A stretch of 64,000 nucleotides of DNA from an uncultured Spirochaetales bacterium (GTDB lineage Bacteria; Spirochaetota; Spirochaetia; Sphaerochaetales; Sphaerochaetaceae), in the NCBI GenBank assembly GCA_934271365.1, contig CAKQRI010000004.1:1-64000 (forward strand), written 5' to 3'. The position numbers and the translations under genes are program-made. The notes beneath the pieces were generated by a model. The model did not search any database. It was given only the letters and a program-made list of their open reading frames with translations, and had not been told where the DNA came from. Shown here piece by piece: positions 26,711 to 35,792 of this stretch. Position 1 is the stretch's first letter. Each line of letters opens with the position of its first letter.

Positions 26711-28750
26711 TTACTTCAGATCCGTTACGTGTTTAACTGCAGGGAACCCAAACATCTCCCTAATTTCAGCATCAGAAAGCGTTTCCTTCTCAACAAGAGC
26801 TTCTGTAAGCATATCAAGCTGATCCCTGTGCTCACTTATTATTGCCTTTGTCTCATCCATGCATCTATCAAGTATTCCATGAATCTCACTGTCAATCTTC
26901 CTAGCTGTTTCCTCGCTATAATCCTTATGCTGCGCAATCTCCCTGCCAAGGAACAGAGGCTCATCATCATTTGCAAGAGAGATGAATCCCAATGATGACA
27001 TACCAAACTCAGTGACCATTCTATGAGCAAGATCCGTAGCCTGCTTTATATCATTAGAAGTACCGGTTGTTGTCTCCCCATAGACAATCTCCTCTGCGAC
27101 ATATCCACCCATGCAGACCTTGATCCTGTCTTCAAGATAAGAACGTGTCAAAGTATAGCTCTCCTTCTCTGGAAGGCTCATAGTAAGTCCAAGTGCTCTG
27201 CCGTGAGGGATGATTGTAACCTTATGGAGAGGATCAACATGCTTTAGATAGTAGTGAAGAATCTTATGACCAGCCTCATGATATGCAGTAGCCTTCTTCT
27301 CATCAGCTGTCATATATACACTGTTTCTTGCGACTCCAAGCAGGATCTTATCTCTTGCCTGCTCAAAATCAGACATAGAAACCTCCTTGCGATCGGCTCT
27401 TGCTGCAAACAGTGCTGCCTCATTCACAAGGTTAGCAAGATCAGCTCCACTTGTACCAGGTGTTGCCCTTGCAATTCGATCAAGTTCAACTTCTGATGTA
27501 AGATGAACCCTCTTTGTGTGTATTCTAAGAATATCAAGCCTTTCCTGCACGTCAGGAAGTGCAACTGTAACCTGTCTATCAAAGCGTCCTGGCCTCAGAA
27601 GAGCAGGATCAAGGACATCTGGTCTGTTTGTCGCAGCTATGACTATTACACCAGGTTCTGCTGAGAATCCATCCATCTCAACAAGCATCTGGTTAAGAGT
27701 CTGCTCTCTCTCATCATGACCACCGCCTAAACCAGCACCACGGGCTCTGCCAACAGCATCAAGCTCATCAATGAAGATGATACATGGAGCACTCTTTCTT
27801 GCCTGTTCGAAAAGATCTCTGACTCTAGCGGCACCCATACCTACAAACATCTCAACAAAATCAGAGCCTGATGTATGCAGGAATGTAACGCCAGCTTCTC
27901 CTGCTACAGCACGGGCAAGAAGGGTCTTACCTGTTCCTGGAGGGCCAACAAGGAGAACTCCTTTTGGTATCTTTGCACCAATCTCTACGAACTTCTTTGG
28001 CTTTTTCAGGAAATCTACAACTTCCTGAAGCTCAAACTTAGCTTCTTTCTGTCCAGCAACATCTGCAAATGTGACATTGTTGTCCTTCTTGGAATATTCT
28101 TTAGCAAGAGACTTGCCCAGTCCTCCCATCATCTTTCCGCCACCCATAGCACCAGATGATCGCATCATCACATACATCAGAATGAAGAATATAATCCAAG
28201 GCAGAAGCTGAATAACAATATACCAGATCGGAGTTGTCTCCAATGAACCTGACACTGGCACACCTGATGAGAGGAGCCTTGACATCAGCTGCGGATCTGA
28301 ATATGGGATCCTTGCACTTCTTTCCACTCCATCTGCAGTTGAAAATTTTATGAGAGAACCGCCAACAACATTTATGCTGCTGACTTTTCCACTATCAACA
28401 TATGAGATGAAATCTGAATAGCTAGTCTCTACACTCTTAACATTTGAATTTGAGAAGAAAATAGCGAAGAAAGAGAAAATCAGTATAAGTACAGCTAAAA
28501 ATGCGAGTCTATTACGCTTTCCGCCTTTGAATCCGCCCCTTCCGCCAGGGCCACCATTAGAGCCCCAGTACCTGTACTCATCATACATGTTCTTCTTATC
28601 TTCTTTAGGCGGCTCTTTATCTTCATTCTTCTTTCCGCTGTTATCATCAGCCTTTTCAGGCTCTTTCTTTTCAGGCTCTGAGGAATCTTTCTCAACTGCT
28701 TCAGCCTCGATCACTTCCTCATCCTTCTTGATATCTTCTTTATCGTCCAT
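26711..28750 (-). CDS. ftsH: ATP-dependent zinc metalloprotease FtsH with charged N-terminal extension
   Basis: A 679-residue membrane-anchored AAA+ protease degrading misassembled membrane proteins and regulators. Order: residues 1-80 form a highly charged Asp/Glu/Lys- then Gly-rich stretch; the first membrane helix is at about 82-99, a small external domain follows, the second helix is at about 175-195, Walker A GPPGTGKT at 269-276, Walker B FIDELD at 326-331, and the zinc site HEAGH at 491-495. In E. coli the first helix starts within the first ten residues, so this enzyme has an extra cytoplasmic leader of about 80 residues. AAGGA precedes the start. First gene of ftsH-lepA-udk. Confidence 0.96.
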   Translation of the reverse strand: MDDKEDIKKDEEVIEAEAVEKDSSEPEKKEPEKADDNSGKKNEDKEPPKEDKKNMYDEYRYWGSNGGPGGRGGFKGGKRNRLAFLAVLILIFSFFAIFFSNSNVKSVETSYSDFISYVDSGKVSSINVVGGSLIKFSTADGVERSARIPYSDPQLMSRLLSSGVPVSGSLETTPIWYIVIQLLPWIIFFILMYVMMRSSGAMGGGKMMGGLGKSLAKEYSKKDNNVTFADVAGQKEAKFELQEVVDFLKKPKKFVEIGAKIPKGVLLVGPPGTGKTLLARAVAGEAGVTFLHTSGSDFVEMFVGMGAARVRDLFEQARKSAPCIIFIDELDAVGRARGAGLGGGHDEREQTLNQMLVEMDGFSAEPGVIVIAATNRPDVLDPALLRPGRFDRQVTVALPDVQERLDILRIHTKRVHLTSEVELDRIARATPGTSGADLANLVNEAALFAARADRKEVSMSDFEQARDKILLGVARNSVYMTADEKKATAYHEAGHKILHYYLKHVDPLHKVTIIPHGRALGLTMSLPEKESYTLTRSYLEDRIKVCMGGYVAEEIVYGETTTGTSNDIKQATDLAHRMVTEFGMSSLGFISLANDDEPLFLGREIAQHKDYSEETARKIDSEIHGILDRCMDETKAIISEHRDQLDMLTEALVEKETLSDAEIREMFGFPAVKHVTDLK

Positions 28751-28791
28751 CAGGATTCCTTTATATTATTTATTTGTAGTCAATCTTCATA

Positions 28792-28825
28792 ATGATAGCT
28801 ACAAAAAGAAAAACCAACAAGTATA
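28792..28825 (-). promoter_or_regulatory. Promoter region of ftsH-lepA-udk
   Basis: On the minus strand TTGTTG (28820-28815) and TATCAT (28797-28792) are 17 bases apart. An overlapping extended -10 box, TGCTATACT, whose hexamer is at 28825-28820, could be a second promoter starting about 28 bases further upstream. Confidence 0.6.
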
Positions 28826-28840
28826 GCAGATATCATCTAT

Positions 28841-30115
28841 CTATATCATTTTGATAGATATGGGTGTGCCTTTCCTTCCTATAAAGCGCCTTGAAATCCT
28901 ATCACGCCCACCAAATATCCTGCCAAATACAGCCACAATTCCATTCTCATCCTCAAGAACAATCGATGAAGGAATCCTATATTCCTTTTCGAGCTCCGAT
29001 ATCTTCCTACGCCCATCCTTAAGCTCAATCACATCACCTATCCGGCTGCTTCTGACAACAGCAGAGGCTGATATGATTGATTCATCAATCAGAAGTGTCC
29101 GCTCATCTTCCTTCTCCTCCGATAGGAGGAATGGACCAAATGATGAAAGTCCCGAATAAGGGACAGCGAAATCCCACACAGCTGGATATATTCGGATTTT
29201 ATCCTTCATGAAATAAAAATTCATGGAAGAGGAAAGGATTCTGCCCCTTCCTTCTCTGGCTTTCTCCTTAATGCTTTCTATAAAGCTTCTTGATACCCTT
29301 TCACTATTATTGAAATAAGCATTCACCCGAAATATTGCATTGTCTATAGCCATGCCATCTGAAGCAATGAAATCATCTCTTCGGATCTCTGCAAAATATG
29401 AAAAAGAGATATTTATGCTATGGCTGAAGCGCTCATTTATAGCTGCAACATCTGAACTGATTTTAGAGAACAGAACTCTTTCCTTCTCACTTATCAGAGG
29501 AATTATATTATGACGTATGAAATTGCGTTTGTAATTAGTATCACTATTAGTTGAATCTTCTGACCAGACAAGGCCTTCACTCCTCAATAGCTCCATGATA
29601 TCGGATTTCGCAGTTCTGAGAAGAGGCCGTATCTTCACACCATCTCTTTCCTTGATTCCTGAAAGCGAATAGAAAGGTGCAGAATCAAGAAGCCTCATTA
29701 TCATGCTTTCTATCTGATCTTCTCTATGATGAGCTGTCAGTATGTAGTCAAAGCCATTAAGCCTTCTGTAGTTCTCTAGCTTTTCATATCTCAGCTTTCT
29801 TGCAGCAGCTTCTGTCCCGCATTTATCAGAAGCAGAAAGAGCCTCTACTTCACCCTCATCCAAAGACAGCACAGAGAATCTGATTCCGAGCCACTCTGCA
29901 TTCTTCCTATTAAGCATTATCTCAGCAGAAATCTCTTCTTCACCTCTGATCCTATGATTCACATAAACAGCTGCAGTTCTATCCATTGCTACAGCAGATA
30001 GAATGAATAAAAGAGCCAGTGAATCAGAACCTCCAGAGAAAGCTACAAGAAGCTTTCCAGACTCTGGAATTGAATTAAGCACTGAATGAATTAGCTTTCT
30101 GGATGATTCTTTCAA
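28841..30115 (-). CDS. tilS: tRNA(Ile)-lysidine synthetase
   Basis: A 424-residue enzyme attaching lysine to C34 of the CAU tRNA-Ile so that it reads AUA. The PP-loop SGGSDS is at 27-32, the family block VNHRIRGEE follows, and a TilS substrate-binding/C-terminal region completes it (RIGDVIELKDGRRKISE). The start overlaps pth by 41 bases on the same strand. AUA codons are used often here, consistent with need for the enzyme. Normal length. Confidence 0.94.
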   Translation of the reverse strand: MKESSRKLIHSVLNSIPESGKLLVAFSGGSDSLALLFILSAVAMDRTAAVYVNHRIRGEEEISAEIMLNRKNAEWLGIRFSVLSLDEGEVEALSASDKCGTEAAARKLRYEKLENYRRLNGFDYILTAHHREDQIESMIMRLLDSAPFYSLSGIKERDGVKIRPLLRTAKSDIMELLRSEGLVWSEDSTNSDTNYKRNFIRHNIIPLISEKERVLFSKISSDVAAINERFSHSINISFSYFAEIRRDDFIASDGMAIDNAIFRVNAYFNNSERVSRSFIESIKEKAREGRGRILSSSMNFYFMKDKIRIYPAVWDFAVPYSGLSSFGPFLLSEEKEDERTLLIDESIISASAVVRSSRIGDVIELKDGRRKISELEKEYRIPSSIVLEDENGIVAVFGRIFGGRDRISRRFIGRKGTPISIKMI

Positions 30116-30623
30116 GGCTTTCTTCTCCTGTTATAATCTCAAGAACAGCAGAAGTTGCCATATCTTCTGCTTTCCCAATAAGTGCAGAATCCTCATCTGA
30201 TGGGCAAGATAGCACATAATCAGGAACAGAGATGCCTTCAGGAGGCCTTCCTACTCCGATATATATCCTTATGAAGTCTTCTCCATAACTGCTGATTATA
30301 GACTTCAGACCATTATGCCCCGCACTGCCACCTTTTGTTCTTATCCTAATCCGTCCAGGAGGAAGATCCATCTGGTCTACAATCACAATGACTCTGTCTC
30401 CATCTTTTACGAGTTCCGGAAATATCTCGCCACTGCAATTCATATAGGTAAGAGGCTCTACCAGAGTATTTCCATCAAACGAGGCTGTCTTATAACGACA
30501 GAAGCAGCGCTTTCTGAGCTTTAAGCCCTTCAGCGCTGCTACCTTTTCGACTGTCTGAAAGCCCGCATTATGCCGCGTTCCAGAATACTCTGGCCCTGGA
30601 TTTCCAAGACCAAAGATAAGCAT
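30075..30623 (-). CDS. pth: Peptidyl-tRNA hydrolase
   Basis: A 182-residue enzyme releasing tRNA from prematurely dropped peptidyl-tRNA. The signature FGLGNPGPEY starts at residue 4, catalytic His18 lies in GTRHNAGF, the conserved TYMN asparagine follows, and GSAGHNGLKS matches the substrate-binding block. It starts within the last base of rplY (TAATG overlap) and its end overlaps tilS by 41 bases. The rplY-pth pairing is frequent in bacteria. Confidence 0.95.
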   Translation of the reverse strand: MLIFGLGNPGPEYSGTRHNAGFQTVEKVAALKGLKLRKRCFCRYKTASFDGNTLVEPLTYMNCSGEIFPELVKDGDRVIVIVDQMDLPPGRIRIRTKGGSAGHNGLKSIISSYGEDFIRIYIGVGRPPEGISVPDYVLSCPSDEDSALIGKAEDMATSAVLEIITGEESLERIIQKANSFSA

Positions 30624-31267
30624 TAGTTTGTGCTCTTTGCGTCTGCTGGAGCTGCTGCGGCATCATCTGCTGGAGCTGCTGCGGCATCATCTGCTGGAGC
30701 TGCTTCTTCCTTAACATACTTAACAGAAGCGACTGTAGCCTCAGGATCAGAAATAATCTTGATTCCATCTGCAACTGTAAGCTGATCAACTCTGAGAGCC
30801 TCGTTAACACCAAGAGCTGAAACGTCTGCCTTGATTACCTCTGGAAGATCCTTTGGAAGACATTCAATCTCAATTTCATGAATTACCTGATCAAGTACTG
30901 CGCCTGACTTGCAAGCCTCTGGAGTGCCATCAAGCTCGATTCTTACATGAGTTCTTACAACGTGTCCTGCTGTAACCTCATAGAAGTCAACATGCTTAAC
31001 AATACCCTTGAGAAGGTCCTCCTGATAAGTCTTTACAAATACTCTGTGTGGAGCAGCATCGCCCTCTACTGAAAGAGCAATGAGTGTAGACTCACTGAAG
31101 CTGTTCTTCTTAAGATTGAATTCCTTTGCATTGAGGATGATGTGCTCTGGCTCCATCTTTCCATAGATAACTGCTGGAATCTGACCGTTTCTTGTAAGTC
31201 TTCTTGAGCCAGCTGAACCGAAATCACCAGTTCTCTTGACTGCGCTGAGTGTCTTGTTCTCTGCCAT
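30623..31267 (-). CDS. rplY: Large ribosomal subunit protein bL25 (CTC type)
   Basis: A 214-residue 5S rRNA-binding protein with the N-terminal L25 domain (RRLTRNGQIPAVIYG) and the longer CTC-type beta domain (HVDFYEV to TVADGIKI). I chose ATG 31267, seven bases after AGGAG; an upstream in-frame start at 31363 would add an unrelated stretch. The C terminus ends in a repeated APADDAAA tail encoded by a 24-base tandem repeat. Its stop overlaps the pth start by one base, making an rplY-pth-tilS unit. Confidence 0.95.
   Translation of the reverse strand: MAENKTLSAVKRTGDFGSAGSRRLTRNGQIPAVIYGKMEPEHIILNAKEFNLKKNSFSESTLIALSVEGDAAPHRVFVKTYQEDLLKGIVKHVDFYEVTAGHVVRTHVRIELDGTPEACKSGAVLDQVIHEIEIECLPKDLPEVIKADVSALGVNEALRVDQLTVADGIKIISDPEATVASVKYVKEEAAPADDAAAAPADDAAAAPADAKSTN
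30642..30703 (-). repeat. 24-base tandem repeat in the rplY 3' end
   Basis: Two complete identical copies of a 24-base unit (30642-30665 and 30666-30689) plus 14 bases of a third. The unit encodes eight residues (APADDAAA), so copy-number change keeps the reading frame and only varies the length of the protein tail. Confidence 0.9.
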
Positions 31268-31384
31268 ATTCTTTCTCCTTATACTCTCGCTGGATACTCC
31301 AGCTACCATTGAGTGCCACAAGGCACTGCTGTTTATCTTACATACTAAAAAGAAAATAAGCAATAAGATTGGTTATCTAGCATG

Positions 31385-31408
31385 AAAAAAGAGAGCACAA
31401 AAGCTCTC
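31385..31408 (-). terminator. Terminator downstream of tRNA-Gln
   Basis: On the minus strand GAGAGC pairs with GCTCTC across a six-base loop, followed by six U residues (the A tract at 31385-31390). It starts four bases after the tRNA 3' end. Confidence 0.88.
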
Positions 31409-31412
31409 TTAT

Positions 31413-31485
31413 CTGGGAAGGAAGGACTCGAACCTTCGAGTGCAGGTATCAAAAACCCGTGCCTTAACCACTTGGCTACTTCCCA
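31413..31485 (-). tRNA. tRNA-Gln (anticodon UUG)
   Basis: A 73-base cloverleaf on the minus strand. The acceptor stem pairs TGGGAAG with CTTCCCA, the discriminator is G, the anticodon arm CGGGT/ACCTG holds a loop with TTG, and the T arm has GGTTCGAGTCC. No CCA is encoded: the bases after the discriminator are AT, so the nucleotidyltransferase must add it. It lies 17 bases after the stop of the nucleoside hydrolase on the same strand, with no clear own promoter, so it may be cut from the operon transcript. Confidence 0.95.
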
Positions 31486-31502
31486 ATAACGTATCTAAGC
31501 TA

Positions 31503-32453
31503 TCAGAAATAAAGGTCTGAGTCCATATATTGCTCTAAGTTTTCAAAAGCTCTGAAGAACAGCGACCAGAAAGCCTCTTTGTCCACATCAACACCTACTA
31601 GAACATCTGCATCATCCGATATTTCACCGGCAATTGTTGCACCATAGGCAAGGCTTCCTTTTGTTTCAACATGAATAGGCCTGCGCTCAAAGCGGAATGC
31701 CTCTGGACATACGAGATATGCAATAGCACATGGATCATGCATAGCAGGATAATCATGATTATGCTTCAGATTTGCGGGGATATAGAAAGACATCTGAGAG
31801 AGAAAAAGCCTCTTATAAGCAGAATCAGGAAGGCTCTTCACTTTGCTGAGGATACCTTCATCCAATATTAGCTTCAGAGTTACATCCAGTCCCATCATTA
31901 CAACTTCAGCTTTGCAATTAAATACAATCTCGGCGGCCTCTGGATCTGCATATATATTGAATTCAGCAGCATCTGTCGCATTGCCTCTCCCCATAGAGCC
32001 GCCCATAATCACTATCCTCTTGAGACTCTTTGCAAATCCAGGATCAGACTTTATCAGAACAGCGAGATCAGTAAGGGGGCCAACAGATACGAATGAGACT
32101 TCTCCTGGATGAGATAGCACATAATCCAAAGCAAATGGAAGGCCATTTCCACAGCACTCCTGCTTCATACGCTTTGGAAAAGAAGGTCCATCTAAACCTG
32201 TTATGCCATGAAAATCCGAAGCCTCTGCCCTATCTCTTAATAGAGGTCCTGAAGAACCTTTATAGACAGGGACATCAAGAGCAAGCACTTCTGCCATATT
32301 GAGTGTATTCTCTAATGTCTTATCAAGAGACACATTGCCTGCAGTAGCAATCAAAGCAACAATATCTATCTCCTCACGCAGTCCTGCCGCAAGTGCAATT
32401 GCTATTGCATCATCCTCTCCGGTATCAACATCAAATATGATCTTCTCCTTCAT
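31503..32453 (-). CDS. Inosine-uridine-type nucleoside hydrolase
   Basis: A 316-residue calcium-dependent N-ribohydrolase splitting nucleosides into base and ribose. The N-terminal metal-binding motif DVDTGEDDA (about 8-16), the VSVGPLTDLA block, MGGSMGRGN and the later HDPCAIAYL are all present. A GAGG site in the preceding spacer supports the ATG at 32453. It is the last protein gene of the nucleoside uptake operon, complementing the phosphorylase two genes upstream, so imported nucleosides can be cleaved by two routes. Specificity (purine, pyrimidine or nonspecific) cannot be told. Confidence 0.9.
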   Translation of the reverse strand: MKEKIIFDVDTGEDDAIAIALAAGLREEIDIVALIATAGNVSLDKTLENTLNMAEVLALDVPVYKGSSGPLLRDRAEASDFHGITGLDGPSFPKRMKQECCGNGLPFALDYVLSHPGEVSFVSVGPLTDLAVLIKSDPGFAKSLKRIVIMGGSMGRGNATDAAEFNIYADPEAAEIVFNCKAEVVMMGLDVTLKLILDEGILSKVKSLPDSAYKRLFLSQMSFYIPANLKHNHDYPAMHDPCAIAYLVCPEAFRFERRPIHVETKGSLAYGATIAGEISDDADVLVGVDVDKEAFWSLFFRAFENLEQYMDSDLYF

Positions 32454-32463
32454 CTGCTACACC

Positions 32464-33066
32464 TCAATAATGATAAACAACAATAGAATCCAGAGGTTCT
32501 CTTATCTTCTCTCTTATAGGTTCGCTGCTATAGCCGAATGCTATTGCTATCCCGACTATCTCATCTTCCTTAGAAACACCAAGCACATCTAGAACCTTAT
32601 CATTGTCATAGCCTTCAATAGCACAGCTTTCTATACCTTCTTCTGAGGCAGCAATCATCATGCTCATAGCTGCAATATAACACTGCGATTTCGACCATAA
32701 ATCAAGTCTGCCTTCTCTCCTCAGCATCTCATAATAGCCACTGAAATCATCTATGAACTCCTTATAAGATCCCGGGAATCTTGAAACCCGCTCCTTCATG
32801 AATTCCGAGTCTGGAGAGAAGAATCTACCACGCTTCGCTGTGATTACGATGGTAATAGGAGCTGTTTTCATGCTCTCCTGATAAAAGCATGCCTCTAGAA
32901 GAGCATCACTCTTTGCTACATGGAATGTCCATGGCTCCAGTCCAAAAGAAGAAGGAGAAAGACGGCCTGCTTCCAGAATAGCATTAAGCTTCTCATCTTC
33001 TATCATCCTATTTTCATAAAGCTTACATGCAAAGCGATTTTTAAGATATCTGATTGTATTGTTCAT
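32464..33066 (-). CDS. Nitroreductase-family flavoprotein
   Basis: A 200-residue FMN-binding NAD(P)H oxidoreductase of the nitroreductase fold, with the typical N-terminal block ILEAGRLSPSSFGLEPWTFHV and the C-terminal VGIAIAFGYSSE. It overlaps the start of its upstream neighbour's end by 26 bases within the nucleoside operon. There is no obvious role in purine salvage; a possible redox or detoxification role is only a guess. Closest in layout to the NAD(P)H-dependent YdgI/NfnB-like group. Confidence 0.85.
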   Translation of the reverse strand: MNNTIRYLKNRFACKLYENRMIEDEKLNAILEAGRLSPSSFGLEPWTFHVAKSDALLEACFYQESMKTAPITIVITAKRGRFFSPDSEFMKERVSRFPGSYKEFIDDFSGYYEMLRREGRLDLWSKSQCYIAAMSMMIAASEEGIESCAIEGYDNDKVLDVLGVSKEDEIVGIAIAFGYSSEPIREKIREPLDSIVVYHY

Positions 33067-33781
33067 TGCATCTCCTGACTGTCTCTAGTGCAACTTCTAT
33101 CATCGCGCTGTTTCCCACCATGCGCTGATCATCACTGAATGATTCACCGCTTGCGCAGTTATCTGTCATCGTGAGAATCGACAGAGCCTTCTTATGGGTA
33201 TATAAAGCAGTTGAATAAAGGGCATATGTCTCCATATCCTGAGCAAGTGCTCCCATCTCAGCCCATCTCTTCCAGGAATCAGAACCAAGCGCATTGTATT
33301 GAGAGAAGCAATCTGATGAGAAAACCATTCCAGCCCTATACTCATGCCCTAGTGAATCTGCGCACTCTGCAGCTGTCTTGAAAAGCTGATAATCAGGAAC
33401 AGGAGAAAGCGTCCCCTTCAGATCATATTGATGTGCCCATCCCGAATCTGAGCTTGCGCTCATAGCAAGAATCAGAGAGCCTACTCTGATATCTCTCTGA
33501 AGGCCTCCAGATGTTCCTATCCTTATGATTCTGTCAACATCATAATGGGTGAATAGCTCATATGAATAGATTCCAGCAGATGGCCCACCCATTCCCGAGG
33601 CCATAACGGTGACTGGAATTCCTTTATAAAATCCAGTGTATCCCAGCATATTCCTCACATCTGTTACAAGATGTGCATCTTCAAGAAAATTCTCAGCTGC
33701 GAACTCTGCTCTCAGTGGATCTCCTGGAAGCAGTACGGATTTTGCAATCTCGCCTATTTCTGCTCTATTATGCGGTGTCAT
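33041..33781 (-). CDS. deoD: Purine nucleoside phosphorylase (DeoD type)
   Basis: A 246-residue hexameric-type phosphorylase converting purine nucleosides and phosphate to base and (deoxy)ribose-1-phosphate. Conserved: VLLPGDPLRA (phosphate-binding), MLGYTGFYKG, VMASGMGGPSAGIYSYEL, RIGTSGG, QDMETYALY (ribose-binding) and a MTDN loop with the catalytic aspartate. It overlaps the permease gene upstream by four bases and so sits inside the BMP transporter operon, linking uptake with salvage. It might also act on methylthioinosine formed by the deaminase at 42 kb, feeding MtnA; that is inference. Confidence 0.92.
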   Translation of the reverse strand: MTPHNRAEIGEIAKSVLLPGDPLRAEFAAENFLEDAHLVTDVRNMLGYTGFYKGIPVTVMASGMGGPSAGIYSYELFTHYDVDRIIRIGTSGGLQRDIRVGSLILAMSASSDSGWAHQYDLKGTLSPVPDYQLFKTAAECADSLGHEYRAGMVFSSDCFSQYNALGSDSWKRWAEMGALAQDMETYALYSTALYTHKKALSILTMTDNCASGESFSDDQRMVGNSAMIEVALETVRRCNEQYNQIS

Positions 33782-34686
33782 GATGAACTCTTATTATATG
33801 GCTTACCTGATGCCTGCGGTGCATAGTCTCTGCCAGAGAAAACGACAAGAGCCAGCAGAGTGACAAAGTAAGGAAGGATATTGAATACTTCTGAAGGGAA
33901 AGCCTTCAGAGCTGCAAAGTTAGTAGAAAGAACAGAAAGAGCCTGAGCCGCTCCGAATAAAAGAGCCGCACCAGTTACGCCCCATGGTGTCCAGCGGCCG
34001 AACGCTACAGCAGCAAGGGCAATGAAGCCTCTTCCATTTATCAGATTCGAAGTGAACTGTATTGTCTGTGTGAATACGATGCAGCCACCAGCAAGTCCAC
34101 CTAGAAGACCTGATATCAGAACTCCGATATAGCGTGTACGCCTTACATTTATTCCGACGCTGTCTGCTGCAGCAGGATGTTCTCCACAGGCTCTAAGATG
34201 CATTCCAAATGGTGTTTTATACAGCATGAACCATGAAAGCAGCACAACAGCAATTGCAATATAGAAAGTCGGATAGAATCCAAGAGAATCAGCAAGCATT
34301 CCAACTCTGAATTCCTTTGACCTGTCAGAAGAGAAGAGTATCTGGCAGGCAAATATAGTGATTCCATCTGCAAGAAGATTGATTCCGGTTCCAGATATAG
34401 TCTGCTCAGCCTTAAGGTCTATTGATGCAAGAGCATGAATCAGGGAGAAGAGTCCAGAAACCACCATTGCAGCTATCAATGCGACTGCAATTGAGTACCT
34501 TCCGCATCCAGCACTCTCCATGAGATAATGGACACTTGCAGCGGTGCATGCGCCTATGCTCATCAGACCTTCCAGTGCAACATTGACAACTCCGCTCTTC
34601 TCACAGATCATACCTCCAACTGCAGTAATGAGAATAGGAGCAACAATCATCATGATTGTCGGTATGCTATTTAACACTGCCATCAT
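33778..34686 (-). CDS. Nucleoside ABC transporter permease (NupQ/YufQ-like)
   Basis: A 302-residue inner-membrane permease of the BPD_transp_2 family, with eight to ten helices and the stretch GGMICEKSGVVNVALEGLMSIGA typical of the COG1079 half of BMP-type nucleoside transporters, plus ALASIDLKAEQTISGTGINLL as the EAA-like coupling region. It overlaps the other permease by four bases and deoD by four bases. Works with the partner permease, the double ATPase and the BMP lipoprotein. Confidence 0.9.
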   Translation of the reverse strand: MMAVLNSIPTIMMIVAPILITAVGGMICEKSGVVNVALEGLMSIGACTAASVHYLMESAGCGRYSIAVALIAAMVVSGLFSLIHALASIDLKAEQTISGTGINLLADGITIFACQILFSSDRSKEFRVGMLADSLGFYPTFYIAIAVVLLSWFMLYKTPFGMHLRACGEHPAAADSVGINVRRTRYIGVLISGLLGGLAGGCIVFTQTIQFTSNLINGRGFIALAAVAFGRWTPWGVTGAALLFGAAQALSVLSTNFAALKAFPSEVFNILPYFVTLLALVVFSGRDYAPQASGKPYNKSSS

Positions 34687-35792
34687 CTCGATGCCTCCTT
34701 TCTTACAATCTGCTTTGCCCTATATTCTCGTACTAAATCAAGCCCGCTTCTAAGAGCTATGAATATTACAATGAGGCCCTGTATTATGAATGTGATTTCC
34801 TTAGGAATATTCATTCCCTGCATTATGGACTGTGCCTGCTTAAGCACTCCAAAGAGAAGACCTGCTAAGAATATACCAAGAGCTTTGCTATTTCCAACAA
34901 GGGCCACAGCTATACCCATAAAGCCATAGTTATCCTGTCCCTGTATTATCCTTCCAGTAGTATATGCTCCGCCAAGAAGCACGCAGGCACCTGCAAGACC
35001 TGCAAATGCGCCAGAGATTGCCATTGAAAGGGAAATAGCTCTTGTATCATTTATTCCTGAGCATCTTGCAGCATCCTTATTGAATCCTGTTGCCCGGAAA
35101 CCGAATCCAAGCTTTGTCTTCTCCATTATGAATGAATAGATAAGGCAGGCTGCAATCATGAAGAAGAATCCTATATTGAGATTTGAATTATGGATAAGGA
35201 ATTTACTGAGAAATGCCCCGCTCTGTATTGGCGCTGTCTGATATGTTTTATTCGTAAGGCCTTCTGGCATCTGGAATGCAATCAGACGGGAGAGATAAAG
35301 CGCAATATAATTCAGCATTATTGTTGCAACGACCTCACTCACCTTGAATCTTGCTTTCAGTATCCCAACGATTCCGCCCCATACAGCGCCAGCTATAATA
35401 GAGACGAGAAGGCATAGCAGCCATTGGCCATGGAAAGATGGAATGCATACAGCTATGGCCTGTGCAGCAATCATCCCCATTGCATACTGACCTTCTGCTC
35501 CTATGTTAAATAGACCAACTCGCGCTGCAAACCCCATAGAGAGCCCACAGAGCACATAAGGGATTGAATAAGCGAGAGTCTCGCCCACATTACGGAAATT
35601 CCAGCTTCCATTCTTATTCGCCTTTCCAATGATAGATTGCCCAATTGCCTTGAAAAGTCCAGTAGGATTCCTGCCAACAGCCACAACAAGCAGAGTCGCG
35701 ACAATAAAGCCTAAAATGACAACAGCAACAGAAGTTGCCCCCTGGCTTGCTAGAAACCAGTCAATAAAGCCTTTTCTGTCCTTAGACTTCAT
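34683..35792 (-). CDS. Nucleoside ABC transporter permease (NupP/YufP-like)
   Basis: A 369-residue permease of the COG4603 family. Visible are many hydrophobic helices, GLFNIGAEGQYAMGMIAAQA in the central region and LKARFKVSEVVATIMLNYIALYL as the ATPase-coupling segment. Its first base coincides with the last base of the ATPase gene (35792), and its end overlaps the second permease by four bases. Together they form the heterodimeric channel of the nucleoside importer. Confidence 0.9.
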   Translation of the reverse strand: MKSKDRKGFIDWFLASQGATSVAVVILGFIVATLLVVAVGRNPTGLFKAIGQSIIGKANKNGSWNFRNVGETLAYSIPYVLCGLSMGFAARVGLFNIGAEGQYAMGMIAAQAIAVCIPSFHGQWLLCLLVSIIAGAVWGGIVGILKARFKVSEVVATIMLNYIALYLSRLIAFQMPEGLTNKTYQTAPIQSGAFLSKFLIHNSNLNIGFFFMIAACLIYSFIMEKTKLGFGFRATGFNKDAARCSGINDTRAISLSMAISGAFAGLAGACVLLGGAYTTGRIIQGQDNYGFMGIAVALVGNSKALGIFLAGLLFGVLKQAQSIMQGMNIPKEITFIIQGLIVIFIALRSGLDLVREYRAKQIVRKEASR

